NCBI GenBank assembly: GCA_016290135.1
Contig: JAEESW010000005.1
Span: 41,466 to 105,465 of the forward strand
Origin: a bacterium
GTDB taxonomy: Bacteria; UBP6; UBA1177
Direction of reading: 5' to 3'
Length of the DNA: 64,000 nucleotides
Part shown: one piece after another, positions 18,492-27,810 of the stretch
Layout of the letters: the number at the start of each line of letters is the position of its first letter
Position numbering within the stretch: position 1 is the first letter of the stretch
Made by a program: the position numbers and the translations under genes
Notes under the pieces: model-generated
The model's input: the letters and a program-made list of their open reading frames with translations, nothing else
Told to the model about the DNA's origin: nothing
Database searches by the model: none

Positions 18492-20750
18492 CTATTCTTT
18501 TACGCCGTAAAAAACTTCCGGCTCGGAAACCATTTTGTCTGCTATACGAATACGATAAATATTACCTTCGTCAGGGAGATAATATTGAGTTTCTTTGAAA
18601 AGCACATCCCACAATTTCATTTCCTTGCGATAAGGAGTGAATTCTTCGGCAAGCGGAATAAGCTCGTTTTCGATTGCAGCTCCAGTAGTGCTGATTCCCG
18701 CTTTTTTCACTTCTGCAATAGGAATTTCGTAATCGAACTTTTCTTTAATGATTTCCTTTATTTCAGCAGCTTTTTGTTCGATAATTTTTTTCTTTTTTGC
18801 TGAAAGTTCATTCTTTTGATCTTTTGGCAACCCGCGCTTTGAAAGCTGATTTTCAATTGTTGAAAGTTCTTCCGCATATTTTGTATCGACTGAATTCGTT
18901 GCCTCAGCTTTAATGGATTCGTATTCTGCCGCTTCTTTTTCTGTGAATTTTTTGAAGAAAAGCAAACTTGGTTTTACTGTCGCTCCGGATGCAATAAAAA
19001 CATCTTGGGGAATGGAAACAATAAGTAAAATTTTTGCTCTGCTTTCAACAAATTCACGCACTTTTTGGAGATTTGAATTGTTTAATACTCCTTCGGGCAG
19101 GACGATTCCCATTCTGCCACCAGGCTTTAGCAGATTAAGGCAACGTTCGATGAATAATACTTCAGTAAGCCCGTTATCTATTTTGTAAAGGCTCAAAAGC
19201 GGTTTGCCAACATTGTCATTCACCTGCTTTAGTGCTTGGATGTATGCTTCCCCGTACCGCTTTTTATAAGCGGCGATTTTGGTTTCGTCTGTAAATTTGT
19301 CGGCCTCAGTTATCATCAAGTCCTTTTCTACACGTGAACCAAATGGGGGATTCGTTAAAATTACATCAAAACGATTTTCGAAAATACCGTTTACATTAAG
19401 CAATCCGTCATGGTGATGTACTCCGCCGTGACCGTCGCCGTGCATGATCATATTCATTTTTGCAGTTCGAGCCATTCTCGGATTGGCATCTGTGCCGTAA
19501 ATGCAATCAAATGACAAGGTGCGAAGCCTGCTTTTATCATTGTTTATATTTAATTCCTCGTTCAGGTGAGCAAAAGCTTCTGAAACTTTTGTTTCAATCG
19601 CTTGCTTTTTCTTCTCAGACAGTTTGTCGAAATCTACTCCGTAACAATCGCTCTTTATAACCTCCTTTTGTCTCTCGATATCTTTTTCGATGTGTTCTCG
19701 AACATATTCAAATGCTTTAATCAAAAAGCCGCCGCTTCCGCAGCACGGATCGCAAATGTATTCGCCTTCCTGCGGGTCAAGAACAGAAACCATAAAGTCA
19801 ACAATAGTTCTTGGTGTAAAGAATTGACCAAGTTCTCCGCGGAATGTTTTCCCTAAAAATTTTTCAAAAGCGATACCTTTTACATCGTCAGAAGTCGTGG
19901 AAAGGTTATATATTTCCAATTCCTTAACTATCTGTTCAAAGCTGTTCTCACGGATTTCGATTTTCGCATTGTCATCGAAAAGATGGTCGTTTGCAAACTG
20001 TTCCTTGGTCTTTGTGAACAAAAACTGATAAAATTCTTCTCCCCCTAGAGGTTTATATCTTTCATAACTTTCTTTGTCCTTTTTGAAAGTGTCCAATGAA
20101 AATATCTGATTCCCGGTATTGTCGCGCTCAAAACGAATCTTAATAAACAGAATTTTGCTTATCTCGTCAAAACCTGCTTCCGGAGAGAGTTTATCGTTAT
20201 TGCGAATGATGTTGTGGCATTTGAAAAGCAGCCTTGAAAATTCATCGCGCGTAAAAGCCTTGGTCTGCGTCAACAATTTATCGATTTCTTTTTGGCTGTT
20301 GGCTTTTGTTACATCTGGGATATCAACGACTTCTTCAAGTTTGTCAGGAATTTCACCTTTTACCAGTTTGAAAATTCGAGTCTCCTTCAAATTGGTTGTC
20401 ACAAAAAAGTCTGCATGAGACCATGATGCATAATTCATTCCCTGATAATAGTCTTCTTTGTGGATAGTGACAGATTCAGCCTTGCATTCAACAATGATAA
20501 GAGGATATTTGTTCTTCTGCTTATCTTCGGCATTCTTCCAAACTACAATATCAGCACGTGCCATACCTTGCCCACGCTGAGAATTGTTTACCTTCAATTC
20601 TTGATCCATTTGCTCAAGGGTAAATCCATAGTTGTTTACCAGTCTGCAAATATATTTTTGCCTTACTTCTTCTTCCGGTTTTTTGACAAGCCATTTGTTT
20701 TTTAACGGTGCAAATATTTCATTGCCTCTGATTTGTAGTTCGAGTGCCAT
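18492..20750 (-). CDS. hsdM: Restriction nuclease - N6-adenine methyltransferase fusion (HsdM-like)
   Basis: 752 residues from ATG 20750, preceded by GGAGAG. Residues 1-130 form an HsdR-N-type PD-(D/E)XK domain: D67 in RADIVV, then E88 and K90 in IIVECKAE. The rest is an HsdM-type N6-adenine methyltransferase, with motif I DPCCGSGGF (about 334-343) and the catalytic NPPF (about 465-468). With the adjacent HsdS this could cut and methylate by itself, as in BcgI-like systems where one chain carries both activities; no HsdR translocase is present in the window. Alternatively the N-terminal domain may no longer cut, leaving an orphan methylase. A helical tail (about 590-660) likely contacts HsdS. 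First gene of the four-gene operon. Confidence 0.92.
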   Translation of the reverse strand: MALELQIRGNEIFAPLKNKWLVKKPEEEVRQKYICRLVNNYGFTLEQMDQELKVNNSQRGQGMARADIVVWKNAEDKQKNKYPLIIVECKAESVTIHKEDYYQGMNYASWSHADFFVTTNLKETRIFKLVKGEIPDKLEEVVDIPDVTKANSQKEIDKLLTQTKAFTRDEFSRLLFKCHNIIRNNDKLSPEAGFDEISKILFIKIRFERDNTGNQIFSLDTFKKDKESYERYKPLGGEEFYQFLFTKTKEQFANDHLFDDNAKIEIRENSFEQIVKELEIYNLSTTSDDVKGIAFEKFLGKTFRGELGQFFTPRTIVDFMVSVLDPQEGEYICDPCCGSGGFLIKAFEYVREHIEKDIERQKEVIKSDCYGVDFDKLSEKKKQAIETKVSEAFAHLNEELNINNDKSRLRTLSFDCIYGTDANPRMARTAKMNMIMHGDGHGGVHHHDGLLNVNGIFENRFDVILTNPPFGSRVEKDLMITEADKFTDETKIAAYKKRYGEAYIQALKQVNDNVGKPLLSLYKIDNGLTEVLFIERCLNLLKPGGRMGIVLPEGVLNNSNLQKVREFVESRAKILLIVSIPQDVFIASGATVKPSLLFFKKFTEKEAAEYESIKAEATNSVDTKYAEELSTIENQLSKRGLPKDQKNELSAKKKKIIEQKAAEIKEIIKEKFDYEIPIAEVKKAGISTTGAAIENELIPLAEEFTPYRKEMKLWDVLFKETQYYLPDEGNIYRIRIADKMVSEPEVFYGVKE

Positions 20751-20938
20751 ATTCTCTCCTTGCTGACATGTAAAAAAACAACCTCGCAATTATCTTGATT
20801 TTTGCACTAAAATCAATTCAAAACTTCTATAAAATTCAACATTTTCTGCATTCGGAAAAAATCAACAAATTCAAATGATTTAAATCGTATGTTCCAAAAC
20901 GGAAGGAACCGGCGAACAGCTTTTTTTGCGGAGTGGGG

Positions 20939-20971
20939 AAAAACATCTTCGTGGCCTCACGAAAATGATGT
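20939..20971 (-). terminator. Rho-independent terminator after the AlbA_2 gene
   Basis: On the minus strand ACATC-ATT-TTCGTG, loop AGGC, CACGAA-GATGT form an 11-bp stem with a small bulge, directly followed by TTTTT. It lies just after the stop of the regulator gene and before the methyltransferase gene, so it would separate the two transcripts or act as a partial attenuator. Confidence 0.55.
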
Positions 20972-20981
20972 GATTGAATCC

Positions 20982-22304
20982 TTATAATACTTTCCAAAAC
21001 CCCGATTTGTTGGAGCCTTCCCGTTCTATAACCTGTTTTTTTATGAGAGAAGCTACTATTCTCTGAACAGTCTTTTCCGACTTTCCAATTCTTACAGCCA
21101 TTTCCGCTTTTGAAATACCTTCATTATTCTGAATTAAATTGAAGATGTTCTGTTCAGCGTCAGTTAGTTCCTTATTTATCTGGACATTTATCTGGACATT
21201 TGTCCTGATAAATTCGAAAAAGAAACCGTGAGCCTCTTTTCTGTAATTCCAAGTTACATTCTGCTGTTTGCAAAAATCATTCACTCTTTGGAAGCCGGTG
21301 CCGGATTTTTCTACATCTCTGCTCCTGAACAGTATGTCCAGAATAAGCCTGTTTCTCTTGTAAGACGGAAGGTTTCGTGAAATAAAATCAAGAGGCGTGA
21401 GATCATCCGGAAATGATCCAGGATTGTATATCTCTATCTTTCCGGGATGAATGCCGATTTCTATTTCTGGAATAGTTGCATAATCAGCATGCGCAAAAGC
21501 GTTTACTATGATTTCTCGAAGCGCTCTCTCAGGTATTTCCGGTATTTCTTTTCTTTTTCTGGATCCTATCTCATTTCTCCAGTTGATTCGGTTCAACACA
21601 TAGTCAAGAGCATCACTGAGAAGATTATAGATGTTTCCCGCAAGCAACTTTAAATCAGTAAAAGTCACTTTGTTGTCAGTAGCATACGAAGCAAGCTTTA
21701 AACCGATTCTTGCATTTTTACCAAAAAGCGCATATCCGCCATTGTTTATATATCCGCCATGCATTACTTCTATAGCAGAAAGGAGCTTTTCTTTATCATA
21801 TTTCTTCATCAACAAACGACCGCACTCTTTTGCAGATTGATAAAAGTCCTTTAATGCCTCGTCATCCAAATCATCAGCTTTATAATTCGTCAATTCCTCT
21901 TCCCATTTAGAAGAATAATCACTGTTCTTTATCAATCGTTTCAATTCATCCTGTGACATTTTCCTGTTTTCAGAGCCAGTCCTGATAAGATATTTTCCGT
22001 TAACCGCATAAGGTCTGTTGTGACCGGAAAATGACACCTTGATTATTGTCCGCTGTTCTATTGTAAGAACCTCTATAGTCGGTATGATTCTAGGTTCGAT
22101 GGAATCATTGATGATTCTGGAAATATCCTTTTTAGTGGAATCGCTTACTTGTTGTCCCTTGACAAACCCCGAATCATCGACACCAAAATAAACTGTACCG
22201 CGGCAATGCTTATTCAAGATAGCAGCAATAGATTCCATCGCTTCATTTTTTTCTCCTGTTGTAAGTTTAAATTCAACCGTTTCACTCTCAAAACCAATAA
22301 TCAT
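20982..22304 (-). CDS. AlbA_2 / HATPase_c_4 transcriptional regulator
   Basis: 440 residues in three parts. An AlbA_2 (Schlafen-like) nucleic-acid-binding domain occupies about 1-125: ESETVEFKLT, then GTVYFGVDDSGFVKGQ and YLIRTGSENRKMS. A HATPase_c_4-type domain follows, with EIIVNAFAHADY (about 265) and the GHKL-like SGTGFQRV. A winged helix ends the protein: GISKAEMAVRIGKSEKTVQR and VASLIKKQVIER. This layout is common in putative ATP-dependent regulators beside defence genes. It precedes the restriction operon on the same strand with a hairpin between, so it may control that operon. The start ATG 22304 follows GGAGG at a suitable distance. Confidence 0.85.
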   Translation of the reverse strand: MIIGFESETVEFKLTTGEKNEAMESIAAILNKHCRGTVYFGVDDSGFVKGQQVSDSTKKDISRIINDSIEPRIIPTIEVLTIEQRTIIKVSFSGHNRPYAVNGKYLIRTGSENRKMSQDELKRLIKNSDYSSKWEEELTNYKADDLDDEALKDFYQSAKECGRLLMKKYDKEKLLSAIEVMHGGYINNGGYALFGKNARIGLKLASYATDNKVTFTDLKLLAGNIYNLLSDALDYVLNRINWRNEIGSRKRKEIPEIPERALREIIVNAFAHADYATIPEIEIGIHPGKIEIYNPGSFPDDLTPLDFISRNLPSYKRNRLILDILFRSRDVEKSGTGFQRVNDFCKQQNVTWNYRKEAHGFFFEFIRTNVQINVQINKELTDAEQNIFNLIQNNEGISKAEMAVRIGKSEKTVQRIVASLIKKQVIEREGSNKSGFWKVL

Positions 22305-22654
22305 CTGATCCCCTCCCAGATATTAGCATCGCATTTTGTCCAGATAGATGCATCAAAAGAAAAAGCTAACCAGTGGTTTGCCGATTCCATTGCAGTGTGA
22401 TGTGCAAAATACCGATTTGAGTTTTTTTACTTCTTCCATTGTGTAACCTCCAAATTATAGCGTGTGATAATAACATAAAATCGTTAAAAGCAAAATCTAT
22501 TTTTCAAAAAATTTTCTTTTATTTCTAATATATGTTTTTGTAATATTTTATTTTAGTGATTTTTAAATATTAAATCCGAGAATGATGAAAGAAGAAAAAG
22601 AAACAGCAGAATTGTTGTCCCAGTGATTCGTATGCTCTTTGTTCACAAAATATT
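22305..22654. other. AT-rich gap with a possible broken small gene
   Basis: Most of this 350-base stretch is AT-rich DNA without recognisable genes. On the minus strand, GGAGG precedes ATG 22439, opening a 28-codon frame (MEEVKKLKSVFCTSHC and on) that stops at 22353. Another frame from the same area (ESANHWLAFSFDASIW and on) ends by overlapping the start of the AlbA_2 gene. The two together look like one short gene with a frameshift, but I cannot support a family. Promoters for the AlbA_2 gene are expected here. Confidence 0.25.
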
Positions 22655-24229
22655 TTACCCGAATATCGCCGTCGTTTTCAGCCACTCTGCGACTGCTTCG
22701 GCTTCTTTGTCAAGGGCGCGGTCGTCTTCAACGAATGCACTGATTTTACGGATTTCGGTGTGGATTTTCTGCGTGAATGAGGAGAAATCGTCTTTTCCGG
22801 CGAGGTCTACCGCCTGCATTGCGGCGAGAATGTGAGCTGCGAACTGCAAAAACACAAGGTCGATCTGTTCGGCAAGTTTTCGTGCAGAGATGGTTCCCAT
22901 CGAGACTTTGTCCTGATTGAGGGCCTCTGTCGGCGCACTCGTGATGCTGACGGGGAATGAATATGTCACGACTTCGCCGCGGATCGCGCTTATCGTTATC
23001 TGGACTGCCTTGAAACCGAGCCTTAAGCCCGCCCTCGGATGATCTTCCGGCGTGAACGGGATCAGATTTTCGGTGAGTCCGTTGAATTTGCCGTCGATTA
23101 TGACTTCGGCCTGTTTGTCGGAAAGATCGGCGATATTGGCAAGTGCCGTCCGCAGATAGTCGCATGCAGCGCAGATGTGACCGCCGTAGAAGTTCCCGGT
23201 GTTGAAAAGTCTGCCGCTTTCAATATCAACAAGCGGATTGTCGTTGGCTGAATTGAGTTCTTCGGTTATGAGGTCGCGGGCAAAGCGCAGAGTGTCGCGG
23301 TAAACACCGGTGATCTGCGGTGCGCAGCGGATGGAATATCTGTCCTGGATCTTGTTCTGCTGCTTGATGAAGCCTTTGTTTTCGATCGAATCGATTTTGT
23401 TTTTAAGGAAATCCTCGTATCTGAAAACTCGTTTGGAATCTTTAATAATTTCACGTATATATGCCGCAGAATCGCACTGACCGCGGTGGTTTTTCATTTC
23501 GCTCACTTTTTCTGCAAAAGGTGTGTCCTTGCCGCGTGTGATTTCAGAGGTTACAGCCGTGAGAAAGTCTGAAATTTTCGCCAGTCTTTCCGCTTTTTTC
23601 CATGCAAGAGAGGCGACCGCAGTCATTACGCTCGTTCCGTTCATAAGTGCCAGGCCCTCTTTTGCCTCGATCGGAAGCGGTTTTATCCCTTCAGATTTAA
23701 GCGCTTCAGCCGCCGGAACTATTTTTCCTTTGTAGTAAACATCGCGCTCACCCATGATGACGGCCGCGAGGTAGCTGAGAGGCGTGAGATCGCCCGAAGC
23801 ACCGACTGAGCCGAGCTGCGGAATGACGGGGATTATGTCTTTATTGAGCAGAGTTACTAACATTTTCGCAAGTTCGGGACGTATCGCCGAGTGACCGCCT
23901 TTTACATTGCCGTTGAGACGCGCAAGAACGACTGCCCTGCCGGTGACGCGGTCGAATTTCGGGCCTAGACCGATACCGTGATATGTGCAGATCGTCCGCT
24001 GGAGTTCTCCCGCTTTGTCAACGCTTATCTGGTTGTCGCAGCTGTCGCCGAAATCGGTCGTAACGCCGTATACAGGGACTCCTGTTCTGACGTAATCTTC
24101 AAGAAATTTCCGCGATTTTTCCAGAGTTTCCCAGAATTCGCGCTCTTCAGGCAGTTTTACATCTTCGTTTCCGCACGCTACGGCGCAGAGATCTTCGATC
24201 GTCAAATCGTTTCCGTTTACTGTTTTCAT
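22655..24229 (-). CDS. HAL/PAL/TAL-family aromatic amino acid ammonia-lyase
   Basis: 524 residues. The electrophilic MIO group forms from A144-S145-G146 in SVGASGDLTPLS; the catalytic Tyr is Y54 in VYGVTTDFGDS. Further family motifs: ALMNGTSVMTA, NSANDNPLVD and the GNFYGGH loop. It removes ammonia from an aromatic amino acid to give urocanate, cinnamate or coumarate. At the two positions that set substrate choice (within LQRTICTYHGIGLG) it has Tyr83-His84; histidine lyases usually show Ser-His, tyrosine lyases His-Leu and phenylalanine lyases Phe-Leu, so the substrate is open. No other hut genes adjoin it. It lies six bases after the lipoprotein gene upstream and is probably co-transcribed with it. 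Confidence 0.9.
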   Translation of the reverse strand: MKTVNGNDLTIEDLCAVACGNEDVKLPEEREFWETLEKSRKFLEDYVRTGVPVYGVTTDFGDSCDNQISVDKAGELQRTICTYHGIGLGPKFDRVTGRAVVLARLNGNVKGGHSAIRPELAKMLVTLLNKDIIPVIPQLGSVGASGDLTPLSYLAAVIMGERDVYYKGKIVPAAEALKSEGIKPLPIEAKEGLALMNGTSVMTAVASLAWKKAERLAKISDFLTAVTSEITRGKDTPFAEKVSEMKNHRGQCDSAAYIREIIKDSKRVFRYEDFLKNKIDSIENKGFIKQQNKIQDRYSIRCAPQITGVYRDTLRFARDLITEELNSANDNPLVDIESGRLFNTGNFYGGHICAACDYLRTALANIADLSDKQAEVIIDGKFNGLTENLIPFTPEDHPRAGLRLGFKAVQITISAIRGEVVTYSFPVSITSAPTEALNQDKVSMGTISARKLAEQIDLVFLQFAAHILAAMQAVDLAGKDDFSSFTQKIHTEIRKISAFVEDDRALDKEAEAVAEWLKTTAIFG

Positions 24230-24235
24230 ATTGCC

Positions 24236-25606
24236 TCACTTGTAGTCGTATTTCACTCTTAACGCGGCGGGACCGTAATCGAGAAGGATCTTTTCCGATT
24301 TTCCTGTGTTTGTATCCCTTGATTTGAGGTAAGTGTCCGATTTTTCATCGACAAAATAGTAAATTTTTCCTGTAACGGAGCTGTAGTCTATCGGATTTGC
24401 CGCAAATGCGTTTATTTTGGAATCTATTTTTGAAATGTTGCCTTCTTTCGGTTTGTAGAGCAGCAGACTGTTGTCGTTGTAGATGATGTTATTTGAGAAA
24501 ATGATGTAAAAATCACCGTTGTCAGCGATCGAAAGGTCAACAAAATCACCGTCCAGGATGTTGTTTTCCTCCTCGGATTCCCTCAGGACGATCCTGACCT
24601 CATAAGTATCTGTATTCACCTGCAGAAGCGCGCCGTCACCCTGTTTCCAGTTGCCTGTCGTCGTGAGATAGATGTGGTTTTTATCGACATTTTTGTTGTA
24701 TTCTATTTTTCCGGTAGGATTGGTCGTAGGAAGCGGGATACTTTCAACAGAATAATCTTCAAGATCTACGACCGCGAGCTCGCCTTTAGCCGAAAGAGCC
24801 TGTTTGTTCAGATTCTGCAGTGCGATAAAAAGTTTTTTGCCGACGACTTTCATTTTTGCAGGACTTGCAGATTCATCTTCGCTTATCTCAAGCATTGAGA
24901 CCGTCGCTTCAGGCGAGGTCTTTTTAAGAATGAAGATTTTGTTGGAATAATTCTTTTTGTCTTTCGGAGTGTCATAATTGAGGGATGTTATCACAAACTC
25001 TTCTTTTAACGAGTTATGTACCATATCCTGCATATTTATGTAAGTATCGGGTTTCACTTGGATTTCATGCTCAAATTCGAAGTTTGGCGTAAAAAAGTAG
25101 AGGGAGGAGGAATCGTGCCTTCCTATAACTGCAAAACCGTTTTCCCATGCGGCGACGTTGAGATCAGCGCCGTCAGAACTTCCCATACCGCCTTCAACAG
25201 CGATCTCTTTGAGATCATCAAGGTTTTCGTCTTTAGCATAATAAACGTGACCGCTCATCGGGACATCGTAGCCGCCTACAGTCGCGACAATAAGGTGTGA
25301 CGCGGTTATTTCTGGCTCCGGCTCTTCTTCGTCCGGTGTTTCATCAGGATCCTCATTATCGGGGATCTCGGTTGAGTCGTCATCGGGAACGTTTGCTTCG
25401 TCGCTGTCATCTGCCGGTTCGATGCTGTCATCTGCAGGAGTATGGTCTGAATCATCGGTACTTTCTTCATCCCCGATTTCGAAAGCGTCGACATCCATAG
25501 ACTCGTCCATATCGGGTAGATCGGGAAGTGTGGAATCTTCGCAAGAAACTAAAAACACCAATAAGATCAATAACAAAGCTGGAAAGGCAAACTTTTTCAT
25601 ATTCAT
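24236..25606 (-). CDS. Lipoprotein with acidic linker and beta-propeller-like domain
   Basis: 456 residues from ATG 25606; the second ATG at 25600 is equally possible. A signal peptide ends in LVSC (C22), giving a lipoprotein. Residues about 25-110 are an acidic linker rich in D, E, S and P, of the same style as linkers in the other surface lipoproteins of this window. The remainder (about 115-456) is beta-rich with repeated blocks such as KLFIALQNLN, NHIYLTTTGNW and KIYYFVDEKS, which suggests a beta-propeller. No catalytic motif is seen. It shares a transcript with the ammonia-lyase. A good promoter precedes it. Confidence 0.75.
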   Translation of the reverse strand: MNMKKFAFPALLLILLVFLVSCEDSTLPDLPDMDESMDVDAFEIGDEESTDDSDHTPADDSIEPADDSDEANVPDDDSTEIPDNEDPDETPDEEEPEPEITASHLIVATVGGYDVPMSGHVYYAKDENLDDLKEIAVEGGMGSSDGADLNVAAWENGFAVIGRHDSSSLYFFTPNFEFEHEIQVKPDTYINMQDMVHNSLKEEFVITSLNYDTPKDKKNYSNKIFILKKTSPEATVSMLEISEDESASPAKMKVVGKKLFIALQNLNKQALSAKGELAVVDLEDYSVESIPLPTTNPTGKIEYNKNVDKNHIYLTTTGNWKQGDGALLQVNTDTYEVRIVLRESEEENNILDGDFVDLSIADNGDFYIIFSNNIIYNDNSLLLYKPKEGNISKIDSKINAFAANPIDYSSVTGKIYYFVDEKSDTYLKSRDTNTGKSEKILLDYGPAALRVKYDYK

Positions 25607-25634
25607 TTGACCAAAAAACTTAATAAAACGCGGC

Positions 25635-25662
25635 ATAATATAGGAAGAGGCTCTTTTGTCCA
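25635..25662 (-). promoter_or_regulatory. Promoter of the lipoprotein and ammonia-lyase operon
   Basis: Minus strand TGGACA (25662-25657), a 16-base spacer and TATTAT (25640-25635), about 30 bases before the start of the lipoprotein gene. The divergent U32 gene starts at 25778; a weaker plus-strand pair TTGACT (25721-25726) and TTAATC (25745-25750) may serve it. Confidence 0.45.
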
Positions 25663-25777
25663 GTTTTAAGACAAATTATCCGGAACACCTGAGTACTTCG
25701 CGGAACCGGATGTAAAAAACTTGACTTAAAAGCCTTTTCCCGTGTTAATCCGCAGACTTTTGTGATTGAGGTGGCTA

Positions 25778-26980
25778 ATGGCTGAACTTCTTGCTCCCGC
25801 AGGGAATCCTGAAAAACTCGTCTGGGCCGATATTTACGGTGCAGATGCGGTATATTTCGGTGTTGACAGGTTTTCACTGCGCTCTTTTGCCGGAAATTTC
25901 TCTTTAGACGATGCCGCAAAAGCTTTGGAAAGGCTCCACAAAAACGGCAAAAAAGGCTACATAACCTTGAATATCTACCCCTACTCCGGCGAATACAAAG
26001 ACTTGATAGAAACGGCGGGAAACCTTGCCGAATGCAAAGCAGACGCATTCATCGTGAGCGATTTCGGCGTTATCACCTCCCTCAAAAAAGCGGGGCTCAA
26101 AGTGCCGCTCCACATCTCTACTCAGGCAAACACCGTTTCGTGGCAGACAATAAACGCATATTACGACTACGGCGCAAAAAGAGTGAACCTTGCTCGCGAA
26201 CTCTCATTTGAAAAGATAAAGGAGATCGCCGAAAACAAATACAAAGAAGCCGAGATCGAAGTTTTCATCCACGGCGCAGTCTGCTTCAGCATGTCCGGAA
26301 GATGCGCGATAAGCGACTGGCTCACAGGCAGAAAGGCAAACCGCGGCGAATGCACGCACCCCTGCCGCTGGAAATACGCAGTAGTCGAGGAAAAGCGCGA
26401 AGGCGAATACATGCCGGTCGGTGAAGACGGACGCGGGACCTACATCTTCAACCCGAAGGAACTCGCACTTTTCGACTATGTCCGGCCGCTCAAGGAACTC
26501 GGCGTCGACTCATTCAAAATCGAAGGAAGAATGAAGTCGATCCACTATGTCGCATCGGTCGTTTCGCTTTACAGAAGGATCCTCGACGGCGAAAATATCC
26601 CGCATGAAGAGATAGTCAGACTTCTCAACCGTATCAAAAACAGAGGATACTCCACAGGTTTCATGAAAGGCGGTGTTACTCCCGATGACTACCAGTTAGG
26701 CGGCGACGGCTCCAACTCCGAAGCCGAATTCGTAGCGAATATCACCGAAGAAAAAGAGAACGGAAAATGCGTTGCCGAGGTCAGGAACCACATGGAAGGG
26801 GGCGAAACAGTCGAAATACTGGAGCCCGACGGACACACCAGAAACTACAAACTCCCCGATCTCCTCACCTTCACCGACGGAACGCAGGCTTTAACGGCGA
26901 ACCACTCGAAATTCATCCTGCTCGAAGGCGATTTTGTGCCGTATTCAATTTTGAGGAGGATAGACAATGGCGTGGCATAG
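25778..26980 (+). CDS. Peptidase U32 family protein, TrhP/YegQ-like tRNA hydroxylation protein
   Basis: 400 residues from ATG 25778, with GAGGTG four bases before it. Family marks: MAELLAPAGNPEKL at the start, GADAVYFG, the block EVFIHGAVCFSMSGRC (about residues 160-175), GECTHPCRWKY (about 188-198) and VDSFKIEGRMKS. The Cys residues in these blocks are conserved in U32 proteins of the TrhP type, which take part in prephenate-dependent 5-hydroxyuridine formation in tRNA; related U32 proteins act in ubiquinone synthesis or are called collagenases. The gene downstream encodes DUF4911, and the two overlap by 14 bases, a pairing I recall from other genomes. The exact U32 subfamily is inferred from motifs only. 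Confidence 0.88.
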   Translation: MAELLAPAGNPEKLVWADIYGADAVYFGVDRFSLRSFAGNFSLDDAAKALERLHKNGKKGYITLNIYPYSGEYKDLIETAGNLAECKADAFIVSDFGVITSLKKAGLKVPLHISTQANTVSWQTINAYYDYGAKRVNLARELSFEKIKEIAENKYKEAEIEVFIHGAVCFSMSGRCAISDWLTGRKANRGECTHPCRWKYAVVEEKREGEYMPVGEDGRGTYIFNPKELALFDYVRPLKELGVDSFKIEGRMKSIHYVASVVSLYRRILDGENIPHEEIVRLLNRIKNRGYSTGFMKGGVTPDDYQLGGDGSNSEAEFVANITEEKENGKCVAEVRNHMEGGETVEILEPDGHTRNYKLPDLLTFTDGTQALTANHSKFILLEGDFVPYSILRRIDNGVA

Positions 26981-27179
26981 GATCATAAAAATGAAGCCGA
27001 AAGAGAATTTCTTCTTTCATTTCACTATTGAAAGCTATGAAAATCTGGGACTGATCTCGACTTTGGCGAAAGAAGACGGATATTTGATCTTAGACTGCTT
27101 CACGACGATGGAAAGCGCGGCAGAATTTGACCGCGTGATAAATAATATTTTGAAGGAAATGAAGGCACGCCATGAATAG
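26967..27179 (+). CDS. DUF4911 domain protein
   Basis: 70 residues, start ATG 26967 inside the last codons of the U32 gene (overlap 14 bases). The sequence MAWHRIIKMKPKENFFFHF followed by LISTLAKEDGYLILDC matches the small DUF4911 domain, probably a ferredoxin-like alpha/beta fold. It is likely made in fixed ratio to the U32 protein through coupled translation, and may be its partner. It overlaps the next gene by eight bases. Function unknown. Confidence 0.8.
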   Translation: MAWHRIIKMKPKENFFFHFTIESYENLGLISTLAKEDGYLILDCFTTMESAAEFDRVINNILKEMKARHE

Positions 27180-27747
27180 AAAATTTTTCGTTTTTATCTT
27201 TATTTTCCTTCTTTTTGCTAACCTTCACGCCGTTCTCAACGACAGGATCGCCGGCAACAAAGTACCTTCCCTTTCGCTCATGGTCTCTCTTGAAGAGTCG
27301 AATTTCCTCTACAACGCGCCGCTGATACAGTATCTGAACCTCGATTTCGGCCTCATGGTGAACCGTTTCCAGAATCCGGGACTTAAATTCGGGATCGACT
27401 GGCAGTGGCTCGACAGCGAGTATGTCGCAGGACTTCTGAAAATTGACGGGATATTTCTCACGAGCCGCAAATTCAACAGGATATATTTAGGCGGAGAGGC
27501 AGGCGCAACGATTTCCGCCGGCATAAAAGTTTCGGGGTTCAGAGGGGAGTTCCTCACGATCGTAACAGCTGATCCGACCGAAACTTCAGACCCGCGCGTC
27601 GCTTTGGAACTGCGTCTCGGGGCTTACGTTTCCCCGCACGAGTCGGTCAATATCTACCTCGCTCCGGCTGCCGGAAAATACTTTGTCGAAAGGAAAAATT
27701 TTTACTTCAACTTGGTTCTTTCGACCGAAGTTTTCCTCTGGAAATAA
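27172..27747 (+). CDS. Exported protein, probably a small outer-membrane beta-barrel
   Basis: 191 residues. Signal peptide 1-20 (KKFF-like start, IFIFLLFANLHA). The rest alternates hydrophobic and polar residues with Gly turns and ends in Phe-Leu-Trp-Lys, close to the aromatic end of outer-membrane barrels: examples are LNLDFGLMVNRF, LKFGIDWQW, IYLGGEAGATISAGIKV and ALELRLGAYV. I recognise no named family. It overlaps the DUF4911 gene by eight bases, so it belongs to that operon, perhaps only by position. Confidence 0.6.
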   Translation: MNRKFFVFIFIFLLFANLHAVLNDRIAGNKVPSLSLMVSLEESNFLYNAPLIQYLNLDFGLMVNRFQNPGLKFGIDWQWLDSEYVAGLLKIDGIFLTSRKFNRIYLGGEAGATISAGIKVSGFRGEFLTIVTADPTETSDPRVALELRLGAYVSPHESVNIYLAPAAGKYFVERKNFYFNLVLSTEVFLWK

Positions 27748-27810
27748 TTTTTTCGGAATATTTTTCATTTTTCCGCTGTTTATTCCGCGTTGTTCATTTC
27801 GGGACTGATT

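Noticed and set aside
18492..20750. Standard type I restriction system with HsdR
   Set aside because: No helicase-translocase gene exists on either side; only an HsdR-N-like nuclease domain is present, fused to the methylase.
22655..24229. Histidine utilisation operon
   Set aside because: No hutU, hutI, hutG or hutC lies nearby; the only co-transcribed gene is a lipoprotein, and the substrate-selecting residues are atypical.
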